Assembly: GCA_002280725.1 (NCBI GenBank)
Contig: NCEM01000002.1
Span: 1-64,000, forward strand
Direction: 5' to 3'
Source: Alphaproteobacteria bacterium 32-64-14
GTDB taxonomy: Bacteria; Pseudomonadota; Alphaproteobacteria; Caulobacterales; Hyphomonadaceae
Length of the DNA stretch: 64,000 nucleotides
The notes beneath the pieces are model-generated. The model was not told where the DNA came from. It worked only from the letters and a program-made list of their open reading frames with translations, and did not search any database. Both the position numbers and the translations under genes were made by a program. This document shows positions 11,624-20,896 of this stretch, piece by piece; position 1 is the stretch's first letter, and the number at the start of each line of letters is the position of its first letter.

Positions 11624-11847
11624 TTAGCCAGTTCGCGCAGCGCGTTGCGGTAGCGATGCGCGATATCGCGAGCCTTCTCGACCTGGGCCGAGATGTTCGG
11701 ATCGTAGGGCTGAAGCTGGATCGCGCCCTCCGCCGTGACGGTGACGGTGACTTCGTCGCCGAGCTTGGCATTTACGGCCGCAAGAATTTCCTTAGGAAGA
11801 ACAACGCCTTGTGAGTTGCCGATCTGGCGGATTTTGCTCGTGGTCAT
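11620..11847 (-). CDS. AbrB/MazE-type antitoxin paired with Doc
   Basis: A 75-residue protein with an N-terminal swapped-hairpin AbrB domain (KIRQIGNSQGVVLPKEIL, LGDEVTVTV) that binds DNA. It has a C-terminal tail (about 50-75) rich in charged helix that should wrap the toxin. The start MTTSKIRQIG is preferred because GGAGA lies about 9 nt upstream. It would repress its own promoter and neutralise Doc. The pairing of AbrB-type, not Phd-type, antitoxin with Doc is a known variant. Confidence 0.9.
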   Translation of the reverse strand: MTTSKIRQIGNSQGVVLPKEILAAVNAKLGDEVTVTVTAEGAIQLQPYDPNISAQVEKARDIAHRYRNALRELAK

Positions 11848-11913
11848 GCGCGAGGTCTCCTGTTCTAACACAAGTTATAACATGGTGGGCGTCGTGCAGC
11901 AATCAAGCGGGAG

Positions 11914-12084
11914 TCACGCTCCCGGCGCCTCTGCAATCTTCAGCACGGTGTTCCAGTTGCCGCTGGCGACCAGCGTGCGAACGTTCGTGTGGCCGAGGTT
12001 ATCGGCCACCTCGCGCAGTTCCTTCGTCGTGACCTTGCGGCCGCCGACATTCACGGCGCGAAGGAGGGCGACGTAGCGCGTCAT
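11914..12084 (-). pseudogene. Truncated DUF1697 gene
   Basis: A 56-residue frame starting MTRYVALLRAVNVGG and running through KELREVADNLGHTNVRTLVASGN. This is the N-terminal signature of DUF1697 proteins, which are normally about 170-180 residues. After SGN it loses similarity (WNTVLKIAEAPGA) and stops. The remaining two thirds are missing; the toxin-antitoxin pair begins about 70 bp further on. It overlaps the GNAT gene stop by ATGA, so it was once the second gene of that operon. Confidence 0.75.
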
Positions 12085-12623
12085 GCCACCCGCTTGCGCA
12101 TTTCGACGAGGTGGAAGTCGCGGGTGGTTTCGCCGGAGGTGTCGCTGAAGGGGAAGGGCGTCGTGGCGCCTGTCTGCTGATAGCCGCGCCGTTCGTACCA
12201 GCCGATAAGTTCGGTGCGCAGGTTGATGACGGTCATCACCATAACATTGGCGCCCCAGAGGTCGTTCACGCGCCGCTCGGCTTCGGCGATCACCTGTTTG
12301 CCGAAGCCGCCGCCCTGTACGCCGGGGTCGAGCGCGAACATGCCGAAATAGGCCGCGTTGATGTTGCTGCCGGCCGACTGGCTGAGGCCCTGCAGCAGGC
12401 AGCACCCCGCGACCTTGCCATCACGCTCGGCGATGAGGAAGCGGGAGTCCTCGCGCGCAATGAGGCCGAGCACTTCATCGAGACTGGTGCGCGGGCCCTT
12501 GAGGAGGTGCGCTTCCGAGGCCCAGCTTCCGGCCGTCTCCGGGCCGCGATAGGCGCGCTCGATCAGGGTGACGAGCGCGGGCGCATCGGCCTGGCGGGCA
12601 TAGCGATAGGACGGATCGGACAT
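12081..12623 (-). CDS. GNAT family N-acetyltransferase
   Basis: A 180-residue acetyltransferase that should move acetyl from acetyl-CoA to an amine. The acetyl-CoA loop is QGGGFGKQVI, preceded by a beta-bulge strand MFALDPGVQ, and the C-terminal ELIGWYERRGYQQTG block is typical. The start is well supported by AGGAGGAGA upstream. The substrate is unknown. It is followed by the truncated DUF1697 gene with a 4-bp overlap. Confidence 0.88.
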   Translation of the reverse strand: MSDPSYRYARQADAPALVTLIERAYRGPETAGSWASEAHLLKGPRTSLDEVLGLIAREDSRFLIAERDGKVAGCCLLQGLSQSAGSNINAAYFGMFALDPGVQGGGFGKQVIAEAERRVNDLWGANVMVMTVINLRTELIGWYERRGYQQTGATTPFPFSDTSGETTRDFHLVEMRKRVA

Positions 12624-12744
12624 CGGCGTCTCCTCCTGTCGCTAATCCATGGCGCCGGGGCGGAGGTCAAGCGTTGTCCGCGCTCGGGCTGTCGTGATTT
12701 GCGTCGCAGTTACCGGCATGGTGAGATGACGCGAGGAGACAGCA

Positions 12745-13215
12745 ATGCGCGGTGTTGTAGCGAGTGTAGCGATACTTGTGCTTGGTCTTGCGACCAGCGC
12801 GACCGCGCAGCCGCAGCATCTGCCGCCCGACCCGACATTCTGTGTGCCTGACAGCCATCCGCACGATGCGGTGACGGCTGCGCCCTATTCGCATCGCGTG
12901 CTGTTCGAGGATGAGCATGTGCGCGTGCTCGATATCCGGCTGCCGCCGGGGGCGAGCGAGCCGGTGCATATCCATGCGCTGCCCAGCGTGATCTTCGGCG
13001 AGACGGGCGGCGATGGCGGCGCGAAGTTTCTCTACACCGAATATCGCTGGATGAATGGCGAGTTCATCAAGGTGTCGCAAAACGAGATTGAGCCAACCGC
13101 AGGCACGCGCGCGGTGTGGACGGGGCCGGAGGGCCCACACGCGATCACCAATATCGGTCCCGTGGGCGTGCAGTTCACCCGCGTCGAGCTCAAGCCTGAA
13201 AGCTGCGCGCGCTGA
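12745..13215 (+). CDS. Secreted cupin-like protein
   Basis: A 156-residue protein with a clear Sec signal peptide (residues 1-21, cut near ATA-QPQ). The mature part resembles a small cupin: VLDIRLPPGASEPVHIHALPSV carries His residues that could bind a metal, and a later GPEGPHAITN supplies another. One conserved barrel is expected in the periplasm. Ribosome site aggaga precedes the ATG. No enzyme activity can be named. It converges with the lipoprotein gene 6 bp away. Confidence 0.7.
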   Translation: MRGVVASVAILVLGLATSATAQPQHLPPDPTFCVPDSHPHDAVTAAPYSHRVLFEDEHVRVLDIRLPPGASEPVHIHALPSVIFGETGGDGGAKFLYTEYRWMNGEFIKVSQNEIEPTAGTRAVWTGPEGPHAITNIGPVGVQFTRVELKPESCAR

Positions 13216-13221
13216 CCCTCG

Positions 13222-13809
13222 CTACGGCGCGGGGACGAACGTCTCGCCCGTGCCCGGCATGTAGACGGGCGGCAGCGGGCCGACGACGCCCTGGAGGAAG
13301 GTCACCTTCGTTTCGATGGTCAGCGACTGACGAACCGCGAGGGCGGCCTGCAGGGCTGCGTAGTCTGGGCCATCGCCGCCCATTGCGGCGGCGTCGCGCG
13401 TGGCGGCCCAGTGGTCGACGCTGGCATAGCGGGTTGTGAGATAGACTTCGTCATAGTCGGGCGAGGCTTCCGCGCCGCCGGGTGGCGGGATCACCACCCA
13501 CATGCCGACGATGCGCGCGCCGATCTTCTCGAAGTAGGGCCAGATTCCCTCCTGCGAGGCTTTCAGGAATTGCGGGTAAGCCCCCTTTTTTATCTTCCAG
13601 TAGCGGATCGTCGTGATTTCCTGGCCGGGGATGGGTGAGACATTGCGCACGGGGCTGCGCGTGGCGGGGCCTTCGCGGTTCATCTGGATGGGGTTGTTGT
13701 TGGGCGGCGGCTGAGGCGTTGGGGCCTGTGTGGAGGGCGTCTGGGCGCAGGCGGTGAGGCCGAGTGTTGCCGCGAGCACGAAAGGCGCGAGGCGAGCGAT
13801 GCGTTGCAT
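13222..13809 (-). CDS. Lipoprotein with NIPSNAP/dimeric alpha-beta barrel-like domain
   Basis: A 195-residue protein with a lipobox (LGLTAC, Cys near residue 21) and a Pro/Thr/Gln-rich linker, then a domain beginning EITTIRYWKIKKGAYPQFLKAS. It holds a ferredoxin-like alpha-beta pattern similar to NIPSNAP or EthD-type barrels, but I see no catalytic residue. GGGAGA precedes the start. Its placement opposite the cupin-like gene gives no functional clue. Confidence 0.65.
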   Translation of the reverse strand: MQRIARLAPFVLAATLGLTACAQTPSTQAPTPQPPPNNNPIQMNREGPATRSPVRNVSPIPGQEITTIRYWKIKKGAYPQFLKASQEGIWPYFEKIGARIVGMWVVIPPPGGAEASPDYDEVYLTTRYASVDHWAATRDAAAMGGDGPDYAALQAALAVRQSLTIETKVTFLQGVVGPLPPVYMPGTGETFVPAP

Positions 13810-14026
13810 GCGGTGTCTCCCGAAGACTGCGGCGCGAGGCTAGGCTGCGCAGCTGCAATCGACAAATGCCGGCGCAGTATTGCTGCGCGCGCGAAGATCA
13901 AACGCGCGTGCACAGGCCTTGCGCGACAAGCTTGTGGCCACATCTCAGGCGGAATGGCGAACCATCAACGCGGCCTTAATTGCGTGCGTGTAGATAGTAA
14001 TCTGTCGATCCTTCCGGACGCTGCAC

Positions 14027-15817
14027 ATGAACCTCCTCGACGGCCTCAAGAGCGACTGGGTCTACATCAACGGCTTTCGCCGTATCATCGGCGCGATCGG
14101 CAAGTTCGATCCCGAGGCGGAGTACACGCTGGCGGATTCGATCGAGGATGCGGTGGACGATCACACGGATCGCACCTTCATCTCGTTCGAGGGACAGGAG
14201 GTCACCTATGCCGACTTCGAGGCGCGGGCGAACCGGTTTGCACACTGGGGGCAGAGCGCCGGTCTGAGACAAGGCGACACGATCGCGCTCTTCATGGAGA
14301 ACCGGCCGGACTACATCGCCTTCTGGGCGGGCATGGCGAAGATCGCGGTGAAGACCGCGCTGATCAACTACAACCTGTCGGGCGCGGGCCTCGCCCACTG
14401 CATCAATGTGGTGGACTGCAAGGCCATCGTGATGAACCCCGAGCTGGCGCCGAACTTTGCGTCAGCAAAAGCGCAGGTGAATCTGCCGCTTGGCGCGTTC
14501 GTTCTGGGCGGCGCGGTGGATGGACTGAAGCAGATCGACAAGGCGGTCGATCAGGCAGCGCCGGGGCGGCTGGACAAGGCCGTGCGGGCGGGCGTGAAGG
14601 GCGGGGAGGTTGCGCTCTACATCTATACCTCCGGCACGACGGGCCTGCCGAAGGCGGCGAAGATCACGGGCGTGCGGGCGCGCGGGCTGATGCGCGTGTT
14701 CAAGGACGCGACCGAGGCAAGCCACAACGAGCGCATCCTGCTGACGCTGCCGCTCTATCATGCGACGGGCGGCATGTGCGGCGTGGGCACGGCGATGAAT
14801 GCGGGCGCGTGCATCATCCTGCGGCGCAAATTCTCGGCGACGCATTTCTGGCAGGAAGCGATCGACAATGACGCGACCATGCTGGTCTACATCGGAGAGC
14901 TGGGCCGCTATCTGATGAACCAGCCGCCGAGCGCGCTGGAGAAGCGCCACACCATCACCAAGGGGTTCGGCAACGGCCTGCGCGCGGATGTGTGGGCCGA
15001 GTTTGTCGAGCGCACGGGGATCAAGCGGTTGGTCGAGTTCTATGGCTCGACCGAGGGCAATGTGAATTTCTTCAATCTCGACGGGAAGATCGGTGCTGTG
15101 GGGCGCATCCCACGCCTGCTGCGGGCGCGTCTGCCGGCGCGCATCGTGCGGTTCGATGTCGAGACGGAAGAGCCGATACGCGGGCCGGATGGGCTGTGTA
15201 TGGAAGCGGCGCCCGATGAAGTGGGCGAGGCGGTTGGACCCATCACGTCCGAGCCGCGCCAGCGCTTTGACGGCTACAACGACGAGAAGCAGTCGAAGAA
15301 GAAAATCCTCACCGACGTGTTCGTGAAGGGCGACAAGTGGTTCCGCACCGGCGACCTGATGAAGGCGGATGAGGATGGATACATCTATTTCGTGGACCGC
15401 ATCGGCGACACGTTCCGCTGGAAGGGTGAGAACGTATCCACCAGCGAGGTCGAGATTGCGATCTCGTCCTTGCCGGGCGTGACGCATGCCATCGTCTATG
15501 GCGTGAGCGTGCCGGGGCAGGATGGACGTGCGGGCATGGCGGCGATCTCGCCGAAGGCGGGCGTCGATCTCAAGGCGCTGTACGCGCACATGACCACGCA
15601 TCTTCCGGCCTATGCGCGGCCCATCTTCGTGCGCTTCCAGGCGGAGGCTGAAACGACCGGCACGCTGAAATACCGCAAGGTCGATCTCGTGAAGGATGGG
15701 TTCGATCCGATGAACACAAGCGACGCGCTGTTCGTGGTGGACAACGAGGCGGCAACATACCGGCCGATCACGGCGGATGTTCATCGCGATATCGTCGGCG
15801 GGAAGGTGCGGTTCTAG
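14027..15817 (+). CDS. Long/very-long-chain acyl-CoA synthetase (FATP type)
   Basis: A 596-residue adenylate-forming enzyme that activates fatty acids to acyl-CoA. The P-loop YIYTSGTTGLPKAAK lies near residue 200, the adenylate block GSTEGNVNFFN follows, and the hinge YFVDRIGDTFRWKGENVST is close to the FATP/SLC27 version. The N-terminus (DWVYINGFRRI) lacks a clear signal or TM. It should act on imported or recycled long-chain acids at the inner membrane face. The gene is monocistronic and ends at a hairpin shared with the convergent gene. Confidence 0.9.
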   Translation: MNLLDGLKSDWVYINGFRRIIGAIGKFDPEAEYTLADSIEDAVDDHTDRTFISFEGQEVTYADFEARANRFAHWGQSAGLRQGDTIALFMENRPDYIAFWAGMAKIAVKTALINYNLSGAGLAHCINVVDCKAIVMNPELAPNFASAKAQVNLPLGAFVLGGAVDGLKQIDKAVDQAAPGRLDKAVRAGVKGGEVALYIYTSGTTGLPKAAKITGVRARGLMRVFKDATEASHNERILLTLPLYHATGGMCGVGTAMNAGACIILRRKFSATHFWQEAIDNDATMLVYIGELGRYLMNQPPSALEKRHTITKGFGNGLRADVWAEFVERTGIKRLVEFYGSTEGNVNFFNLDGKIGAVGRIPRLLRARLPARIVRFDVETEEPIRGPDGLCMEAAPDEVGEAVGPITSEPRQRFDGYNDEKQSKKKILTDVFVKGDKWFRTGDLMKADEDGYIYFVDRIGDTFRWKGENVSTSEVEIAISSLPGVTHAIVYGVSVPGQDGRAGMAAISPKAGVDLKALYAHMTTHLPAYARPIFVRFQAEAETTGTLKYRKVDLVKDGFDPMNTSDALFVVDNEAATYRPITADVHRDIVGGKVRF

Positions 15818-15823
15818 CCGACA

Positions 15824-15853
15824 CCGGCAGGAGTCGCTTTTCGCTCCTGCCGG
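15824..15853. terminator. Bidirectional hairpin between convergent genes
   Basis: Perfect 10-bp arms ccggcaggag (15824-15833) and ctcctgccgg (15844-15853) enclose a 10-nt loop containing cttttc. It lies between the stop of the acyl-CoA synthetase and the stop of the following minus-strand gene. There is no T-tract outside the stem, so termination strength is uncertain. Confidence 0.6.
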
Positions 15854-15854
15854 A

Positions 15855-16904
15855 TCAGGTCCAGAGATCGCCCAGGACCAGCTGCTCGATGAACGTCGGG
15901 CCGGGCTGGTGGCAGTAGTTGGCGCCGTTGGCCCAATCGTCGAGCCGCGAGACCAGCGCTTGCACCGACGGACCCATGCGCACGCCGAACGTTTCGAGAT
16001 AGCGCGCCAGCTCGCGCAGGCGGCCTTCCTCGAGATCGACATTGTCGGCCGCCTTCGCTTCGGCCAGACGCCAGCCCGCGACGTCCCAGTTCAGCGCGAT
16101 GGCTGCGGGAACGTGGCCGCGCCAGACATAGACGGCCATGCGGCCTTCCGCGATGCGCTGGGCGTGATCGGCCAGGCAGTTGCGGAATTCGAGCGCGGTC
16201 GCCTCGAGCTGCTTGCGCGTGGTGACACGCATGAACGGCTCGCGGAGGGCCGGCGCCGGATCAGCCGGACGGAAGGCGTCCGGTGTCAGATCCTCGATGG
16301 CGCGGCGGAAGACATCCGCCGTCGAACCGCCTGCGCCCCAGCGACGGGCAAGGCGCGGCGCGGCATCGTCCTGGCGCATGCGCACCGCGATTCGGAACGC
16401 GCGCGCCAGATCGGACGCGGCACGATCCGAAGGGACCGCGCGCACGACAGGAGCCATGCGCAGGGCAGGCGGAAGCGCCGCGATCGGCGCAAACGACGCC
16501 GGGCGGACTTCATCCAGGTGGCGCACGACCTCGTTGGCCATCGGCTCGGGCAGGAGATCGGCGAACGTCTGATAGTCGGACACGCGCCAGAGCTGCTCGC
16601 CCGCCTTGGAGAGCGCGCGCATCAGGTCGGTGGCGTGGGCGCCGGCAATGGCTTCGGCGACGATGGGGTCGCGCTGGAATTCCACCAGGCGGCGGAGCTC
16701 GGACGGCGCCATCTCGCGCTGGCGGCGGCCGGACACAAGCATCGCGACCGCATGTCGGCGCGCAGCCGGAAGCGCGAAGAACTCGCTGTGCGGCGCGGGC
16801 CAGACGCGGGCGATCACCTCGGCGAACTCGCCGGCGATGAACGCCAGCAGGGGCGTTGCCGTGTGCGCCCGCTGGGGCGCACGGTGGATGAATTGCGCGA
16901 CCAT
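15855..16904 (-). CDS. Conserved protein of unknown function
   Basis: A 349-residue soluble protein, mostly helical, with no signal or TM. One block, EFRNCLADHAQRIAEGRMAV, resembles the Cys-containing segment of PcfJ-like proteins, followed by a DWANGANYCHQPGPTF tail near the C-terminus. I would not assign a function. The start MVAQFIH is preferred because AGGAGA sits 7 nt upstream; a start 7 codons earlier is also open. The ribosome site is strong, so the gene is likely expressed. Confidence 0.65.
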   Translation of the reverse strand: MVAQFIHRAPQRAHTATPLLAFIAGEFAEVIARVWPAPHSEFFALPAARRHAVAMLVSGRRQREMAPSELRRLVEFQRDPIVAEAIAGAHATDLMRALSKAGEQLWRVSDYQTFADLLPEPMANEVVRHLDEVRPASFAPIAALPPALRMAPVVRAVPSDRAASDLARAFRIAVRMRQDDAAPRLARRWGAGGSTADVFRRAIEDLTPDAFRPADPAPALREPFMRVTTRKQLEATALEFRNCLADHAQRIAEGRMAVYVWRGHVPAAIALNWDVAGWRLAEAKAADNVDLEEGRLRELARYLETFGVRMGPSVQALVSRLDDWANGANYCHQPGPTFIEQLVLGDLWT

Positions 16905-17257
16905 GGCCGCGTCTCCTCTCGACATGCGCCCGCGATCCCGCGGTGAAGCGGGGTCAAGGGCGTGAGCAAGCGTCCGCTGATGCGGGCGCGTGCGGTTTCA
17001 GTCGTTCGAGGTCAGACGCTTCCGAGCCAAAGCACGGGGCGCCGACCGGCCCCCCTCTGCGAACACACCAAGGGCAAACACCCTGTGTGCGAGCATGGGG
17101 ACGAACTGCGTAGGAACAGTCGCCTCATCGGCTCCATCGGCTCCAAAGATGCGGGGGAAATGTCCCCCGACCCGCGACTGTCTGCCGCGAGATTCGGGCG
17201 GGATTTTGGCGATCGGCAAAAACAGTCTAGGTAACGACGAGTCAGAGGAGAGTTTCC

Positions 17258-17764
17258 ATGTTCATGCGCGCAGCGCTTTCGGTGTCCTTGATCGTCCTCG
17301 CGGCGTGCGCGCCAGAGCAGAAGCCGGCAGCTGCGCCTGAAGCGCCGCCGGTTGCCGAGACGCCCGTTGCGCCAGCAGCCACCAGCGACGCGGCCAAATA
17401 CAAACCCGCGCCCGCAGGCGAGATCACGGTGGCAAGCCCCGTTGCCGGCGCGCGCATTTCGAGCCCGCTGATTGCCGAGGGCGTCGCGGCCAACACCTGG
17501 TTCTTCGAAGGCCAGTTCGTCGCCGAACTCGTCGCCGATGGCGAAGTCATCGTGATGGGCCCGGCGATGCAGGCGGGCGACACCAACTGGACCGATCCGG
17601 GCCCCGTCAATTTCCGCGCCGAACTGATCTTCAGCGTGACGCAGGAAACGCCGGCCGAGCTGATCCTCAGCGAAGACATGCCCGAATATATCGACGAGGC
17701 GAACGATATTCGCGGACCGGCAAGGTCGGTTCGGATTCCGGTGGTGCTGGCGCCGGCGGGCTGA
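17258..17764 (+). CDS. Gmad2-domain lipoprotein
   Basis: A 168-residue lipoprotein with lipobox VLAAC (Cys near residue 17), a Pro/Ala-rich linker (about 18-50) and a C-terminal Gmad2 immunoglobulin-like domain that starts ITVASPVAGARISSPL and includes TWFFEGQF. Gmad2 domains are found in spore-germination and other surface lipoproteins. Here it probably binds another envelope component. It is preceded by a good agag-gag ribosome site and converges with an alpha/beta hydrolase gene, 7 bp apart. Confidence 0.8.
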   Translation: MFMRAALSVSLIVLAACAPEQKPAAAPEAPPVAETPVAPAATSDAAKYKPAPAGEITVASPVAGARISSPLIAEGVAANTWFFEGQFVAELVADGEVIVMGPAMQAGDTNWTDPGPVNFRAELIFSVTQETPAELILSEDMPEYIDEANDIRGPARSVRIPVVLAPAG

Positions 17765-17771
17765 TCGGAGG

Positions 17772-19244
17772 CTAGGGCGTCGTGATCTTGGGCGGGTCGA
17801 AGTGGATGGTGGCCGGGACGCTCTCTCCCCTGAACCAACCCACAACGGCCTCGCCGATCCGCGGGTCGGCTTCGTAGATGTTGTGGCCGCCATTCTCGAC
17901 GATCAGGCGCGCGCCGTTTGAAAAGGCCGCAGCAGTCGCGGCGGCCTCGGCGGGATAGGTGCGCCCATCTAGCGTGCCCGAGATGAACAGCGTCGGCACG
18001 CTCGACTTGAACGGCGCGCGGAAGCTGTCGCCCAGATCGATCTGCGGGCGGATACCCGCGACATGCGGCATTGGGAAGTTGAGCGTGTCGCCAAGAATGG
18101 CGGCCGCAAACTCCTTCTCCAGCCGCGCCATGCGTTGCGGCGTGACGCCGGAGGCGAGATCCATCGCCTCGGGCATGCCGGCAAACGTCGGCGGACGGGC
18201 GAGGAACTGGCCGTACAGCAGCTGTGCGGGCTGTGTGTACTGGCCGGCGTCAAGCGCGGCGTAGAACAACGGCAGGCGGCGGACGCTGGCGGGATCAGCG
18301 ATCATGCCGGAGGCAAGAAGCTGCACCGCAAACCCATCGAATGTGACGGTGACCGGCGCCGTGGCGCCGGACGGCGTGATGCTCACGCTGGCGGGTGTTG
18401 CGTTGAGGCGCGCGTGCACGCGACGCATCAGGCCGGCAAGATCGGGAAAGGCGGCCTTCGCAGCGGGGTCGGCATCGATGACCGCCTGCACGCGCGCGAA
18501 ATAGGCGTCGTTCTCCGATGGCAGTTTCACGGTTTCATCCAGGCCCTCGATACCCGCGAGAACCGCGCGGGCGACGGAGTTCGGATGATACTTGAGCATC
18601 GCAAGGCCGAGATGCGAACCGTAGCTGATCCCCCATAGATTGATCGTCTCGACGCCGAGCGCGCGACGCAGATCTTCAATGTCGTGCGCGTTTTCCAGCG
18701 TGGTGTAGCCGTCGATCGCGACGCCCTGCGCCGTCCACCAATCGAAGCAGCGGGCAAGTTCGGTGCGATAGAAGGCGACAATGCTGTCGCGTGTCAGTGG
18801 CTCTTCGGCGCCGGGGGCGTCCTTGACCACGCACACCGGCGGGCGTTGTGACAGGCCCGTGCCGCGCTGGTCGAAGGCGATCACATCCGCGACGCCGCGC
18901 AGCGCCATGAAAAGCGAAAAGCGGGGCCCGCGCGCTGTCGCCGTGCCGGCGCCGCCGGGACCGCCGGCGAGATAGATGATCGGCGGACCAGGATTCGGCG
19001 AAGTGGATTTGAAGCGGACGAAAGACAGATTGATCAGGCGGGAGTTTGGATCGGCGCGGTCTTCGCGCACCTGGAATGTGCCGCGTTCGGCGTCGACCTT
19101 CGTGCCGTTTCCCGCGGCGAATTCGTACGGCTCGAACGCGATGACTGGCGGGGGAGGCGGCGGCTCGGACGGAACCGGCGCCGGATCAGCCGCACATGCG
19201 GCCAGCAGGGCCAGAATAGCTGAAACACCCATCAAAGCGCGCAT
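17772..19244 (-). CDS. Alpha/beta-hydrolase, proline-iminopeptidase/TAP-like lipoprotein
   Basis: A 490-residue exported hydrolase with lipobox LALLAAC, a Pro-rich linker and an alpha/beta-hydrolase fold. The oxyanion block is YLAGGPGGAG, the nucleophile elbow is GISYGSHLG, the Asp lies in SGTLDGRTYP and the catalytic His in ENGGHNIYE. The arrangement matches tripeptidyl aminopeptidase/prolyl iminopeptidase relatives with a TAP-like C-terminal region. It probably cuts N-terminal residues from small peptides in the periplasm. The start MRALMGVS has GGAGAG 6 nt upstream. Confidence 0.85.
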   Translation of the reverse strand: MRALMGVSAILALLAACAADPAPVPSEPPPPPPVIAFEPYEFAAGNGTKVDAERGTFQVREDRADPNSRLINLSFVRFKSTSPNPGPPIIYLAGGPGGAGTATARGPRFSLFMALRGVADVIAFDQRGTGLSQRPPVCVVKDAPGAEEPLTRDSIVAFYRTELARCFDWWTAQGVAIDGYTTLENAHDIEDLRRALGVETINLWGISYGSHLGLAMLKYHPNSVARAVLAGIEGLDETVKLPSENDAYFARVQAVIDADPAAKAAFPDLAGLMRRVHARLNATPASVSITPSGATAPVTVTFDGFAVQLLASGMIADPASVRRLPLFYAALDAGQYTQPAQLLYGQFLARPPTFAGMPEAMDLASGVTPQRMARLEKEFAAAILGDTLNFPMPHVAGIRPQIDLGDSFRAPFKSSVPTLFISGTLDGRTYPAEAAATAAAFSNGARLIVENGGHNIYEADPRIGEAVVGWFRGESVPATIHFDPPKITTP

Positions 19245-19350
19245 TCCATCTCTCCAGACCACGTCAAACACTAACTCTTTAGTTTATTGATAGTCAATAA
19301 TACGTCTTTTGCAGGCTTCGTGACTCGCGAGCGTCTGGTAGGACAGCGCG

Positions 19351-20769
19351 ATGCCTCCCTCATTTCGTCCCGAACGCGCGATCCTCGAACTCGACAGCCG
19401 CTTTCACAGCGCGGTGGAGCCGGCGGATTTTCCCCAGCACACGATCCGCTGGCGCAACCAGCGCTGGGCGGATCGCGTGGGGCTGGGTGGGCTGAGCGAT
19501 GCCGCGTGGGTCGAACACTTCGGGAAGTTCGCGGCGCTTGAAGGCTCGCTCGAGAAGCCGCTGGCGCTGGCGTATCACGGGCATCAGTTCCAGTCGTACA
19601 ATCCCAACATAGGCGATGGGCGCGGCTTCCTGTTTGCGCAGATGCGCGATGACGCCGGGCGGTTGCTCGATCTCGGCACCAAGGGATCGGGGCGGACGCC
19701 GTGGAGCCGCACGGGCGATGGGCGGCTCACGCTGAAGGGCGGTGTGCGCGAGGTGCTGGCGGCGGGGATGCTGGAGGCGCTGGGCGTCTATACGTCGAAG
19801 GCGTTCTCGCTGATCGAGACAGGCGAGCAGCTCGCGCGTAATGACGAGCCGTCGCCGACGCGATCATCCGTGCTGGTGCGCCTGTCGCACAGCCATATCC
19901 GCTTCGGCACGTTTCAGCGGCTGGCGTATGCGGGCGACAAGGACGGCATCGGCAAGCTGGTTGACTACTGCATCCGTCACTATCACCCGGCAGCACAGGG
20001 CGCGGACATGGAAGCCTCGGCCGCGGGGCTTCTGCGGGAGGTGACGCTGGCGACGGCGGAGTTGGCGGCGCAATGGATGGCGGCGGGCTTTGTCCATGGC
20101 GTGCTCAACACCGACAACATGGTGGTGACCGGCGAAAGCTTCGACTACGGGCCCTGGCGTTTCCTGCCGTATTCAGACCCCAGCTTCATCGCCGCCTATT
20201 TCGACGAGACAGGGCTGTACGCCTTCGGGCGGCAGCCTTCGGCAGCGTTGTGGAATCTCTCGCAGCTCGCGTCCGCGCTGACACTGGTGTGCGGCGTGCC
20301 GGCGCTGGAGAAGGAACTCGACAGGTTCGAGGTGATCTATCGCGACGCCTTCCGCCGCCGCGTGCTGCGTGTGCTGGGGCTGCAATCGAAGGGCGAGGAA
20401 GCGGACCTTGCGCTGTTCAAGGTGTTCTTCGGGTGGATGGGAGAGACGCGCGCGTCATGGCCGCAGGTGTTCTTCGACTGGTTTGGGGGCCGGGCGAGCG
20501 AGACGCGCGCCGGCGCAGGATCCTCGTCTGCACTCTACCGCACGCCTGCGTTCGCGCCCGTGCAGGCAGCTCTGATGGCGCACGAACCGGAACGGCCGGA
20601 GCGGCTTCGACACGCCTATTTCCAGAACGCCGAGCCGGTCTCCCTGCTGATCGAGCAGGTTGAGGCGATCTGGGAGCCGATTGCATCGGCGGATGACTGG
20701 CGCGCGTTCGCGCGCTGCATGGACCAGATCGAATTGGCGCGGCAGGCCGTCGCGCTTGATCAAGGTTAA
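19351..20769 (+). CDS. selO: SelO-family protein AMPylase
   Basis: A 472-residue SelO/YdiU protein, a pseudokinase fold that transfers AMP to Ser, Thr or Tyr of target proteins, with a role in oxidative stress in E. coli. It has YHGHQFQSYNPNIGDGRG, the glycine loop GTKGSGRTPWSR near residue 110, the ARNDEPSPTRSSVLVR block and GVLNTDNMV for metal binding. No selenocysteine or C-terminal Cys motif is visible. The usual SelO is 480-500 residues, so this copy is complete. AGGA precedes the start. Confidence 0.95.
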   Translation: MPPSFRPERAILELDSRFHSAVEPADFPQHTIRWRNQRWADRVGLGGLSDAAWVEHFGKFAALEGSLEKPLALAYHGHQFQSYNPNIGDGRGFLFAQMRDDAGRLLDLGTKGSGRTPWSRTGDGRLTLKGGVREVLAAGMLEALGVYTSKAFSLIETGEQLARNDEPSPTRSSVLVRLSHSHIRFGTFQRLAYAGDKDGIGKLVDYCIRHYHPAAQGADMEASAAGLLREVTLATAELAAQWMAAGFVHGVLNTDNMVVTGESFDYGPWRFLPYSDPSFIAAYFDETGLYAFGRQPSAALWNLSQLASALTLVCGVPALEKELDRFEVIYRDAFRRRVLRVLGLQSKGEEADLALFKVFFGWMGETRASWPQVFFDWFGGRASETRAGAGSSSALYRTPAFAPVQAALMAHEPERPERLRHAYFQNAEPVSLLIEQVEAIWEPIASADDWRAFARCMDQIELARQAVALDQG

Positions 20770-20818
20770 GGCCGAAAACCCTCGCGAATCCCGTGGCCTG
20801 CCGGGCATTTGCGCGTCG

Positions 20819-20845
20819 AAACCGTTCTGGACCTACGGTTTTGTT
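20819..20845 (+). terminator. Probable intrinsic terminator after selO
   Basis: A 7-bp stem aaaccgt / acggttt with a 9-nt loop is followed by ttgtt. It sits about 50 bp after the selO stop and about 50 bp before the kinase gene. Confidence 0.5.
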
Positions 20846-20896
20846 AACCCTTCTCCAGTGTAACTGCTGCGGAGATTCCACAGGCGCCACATTTCC

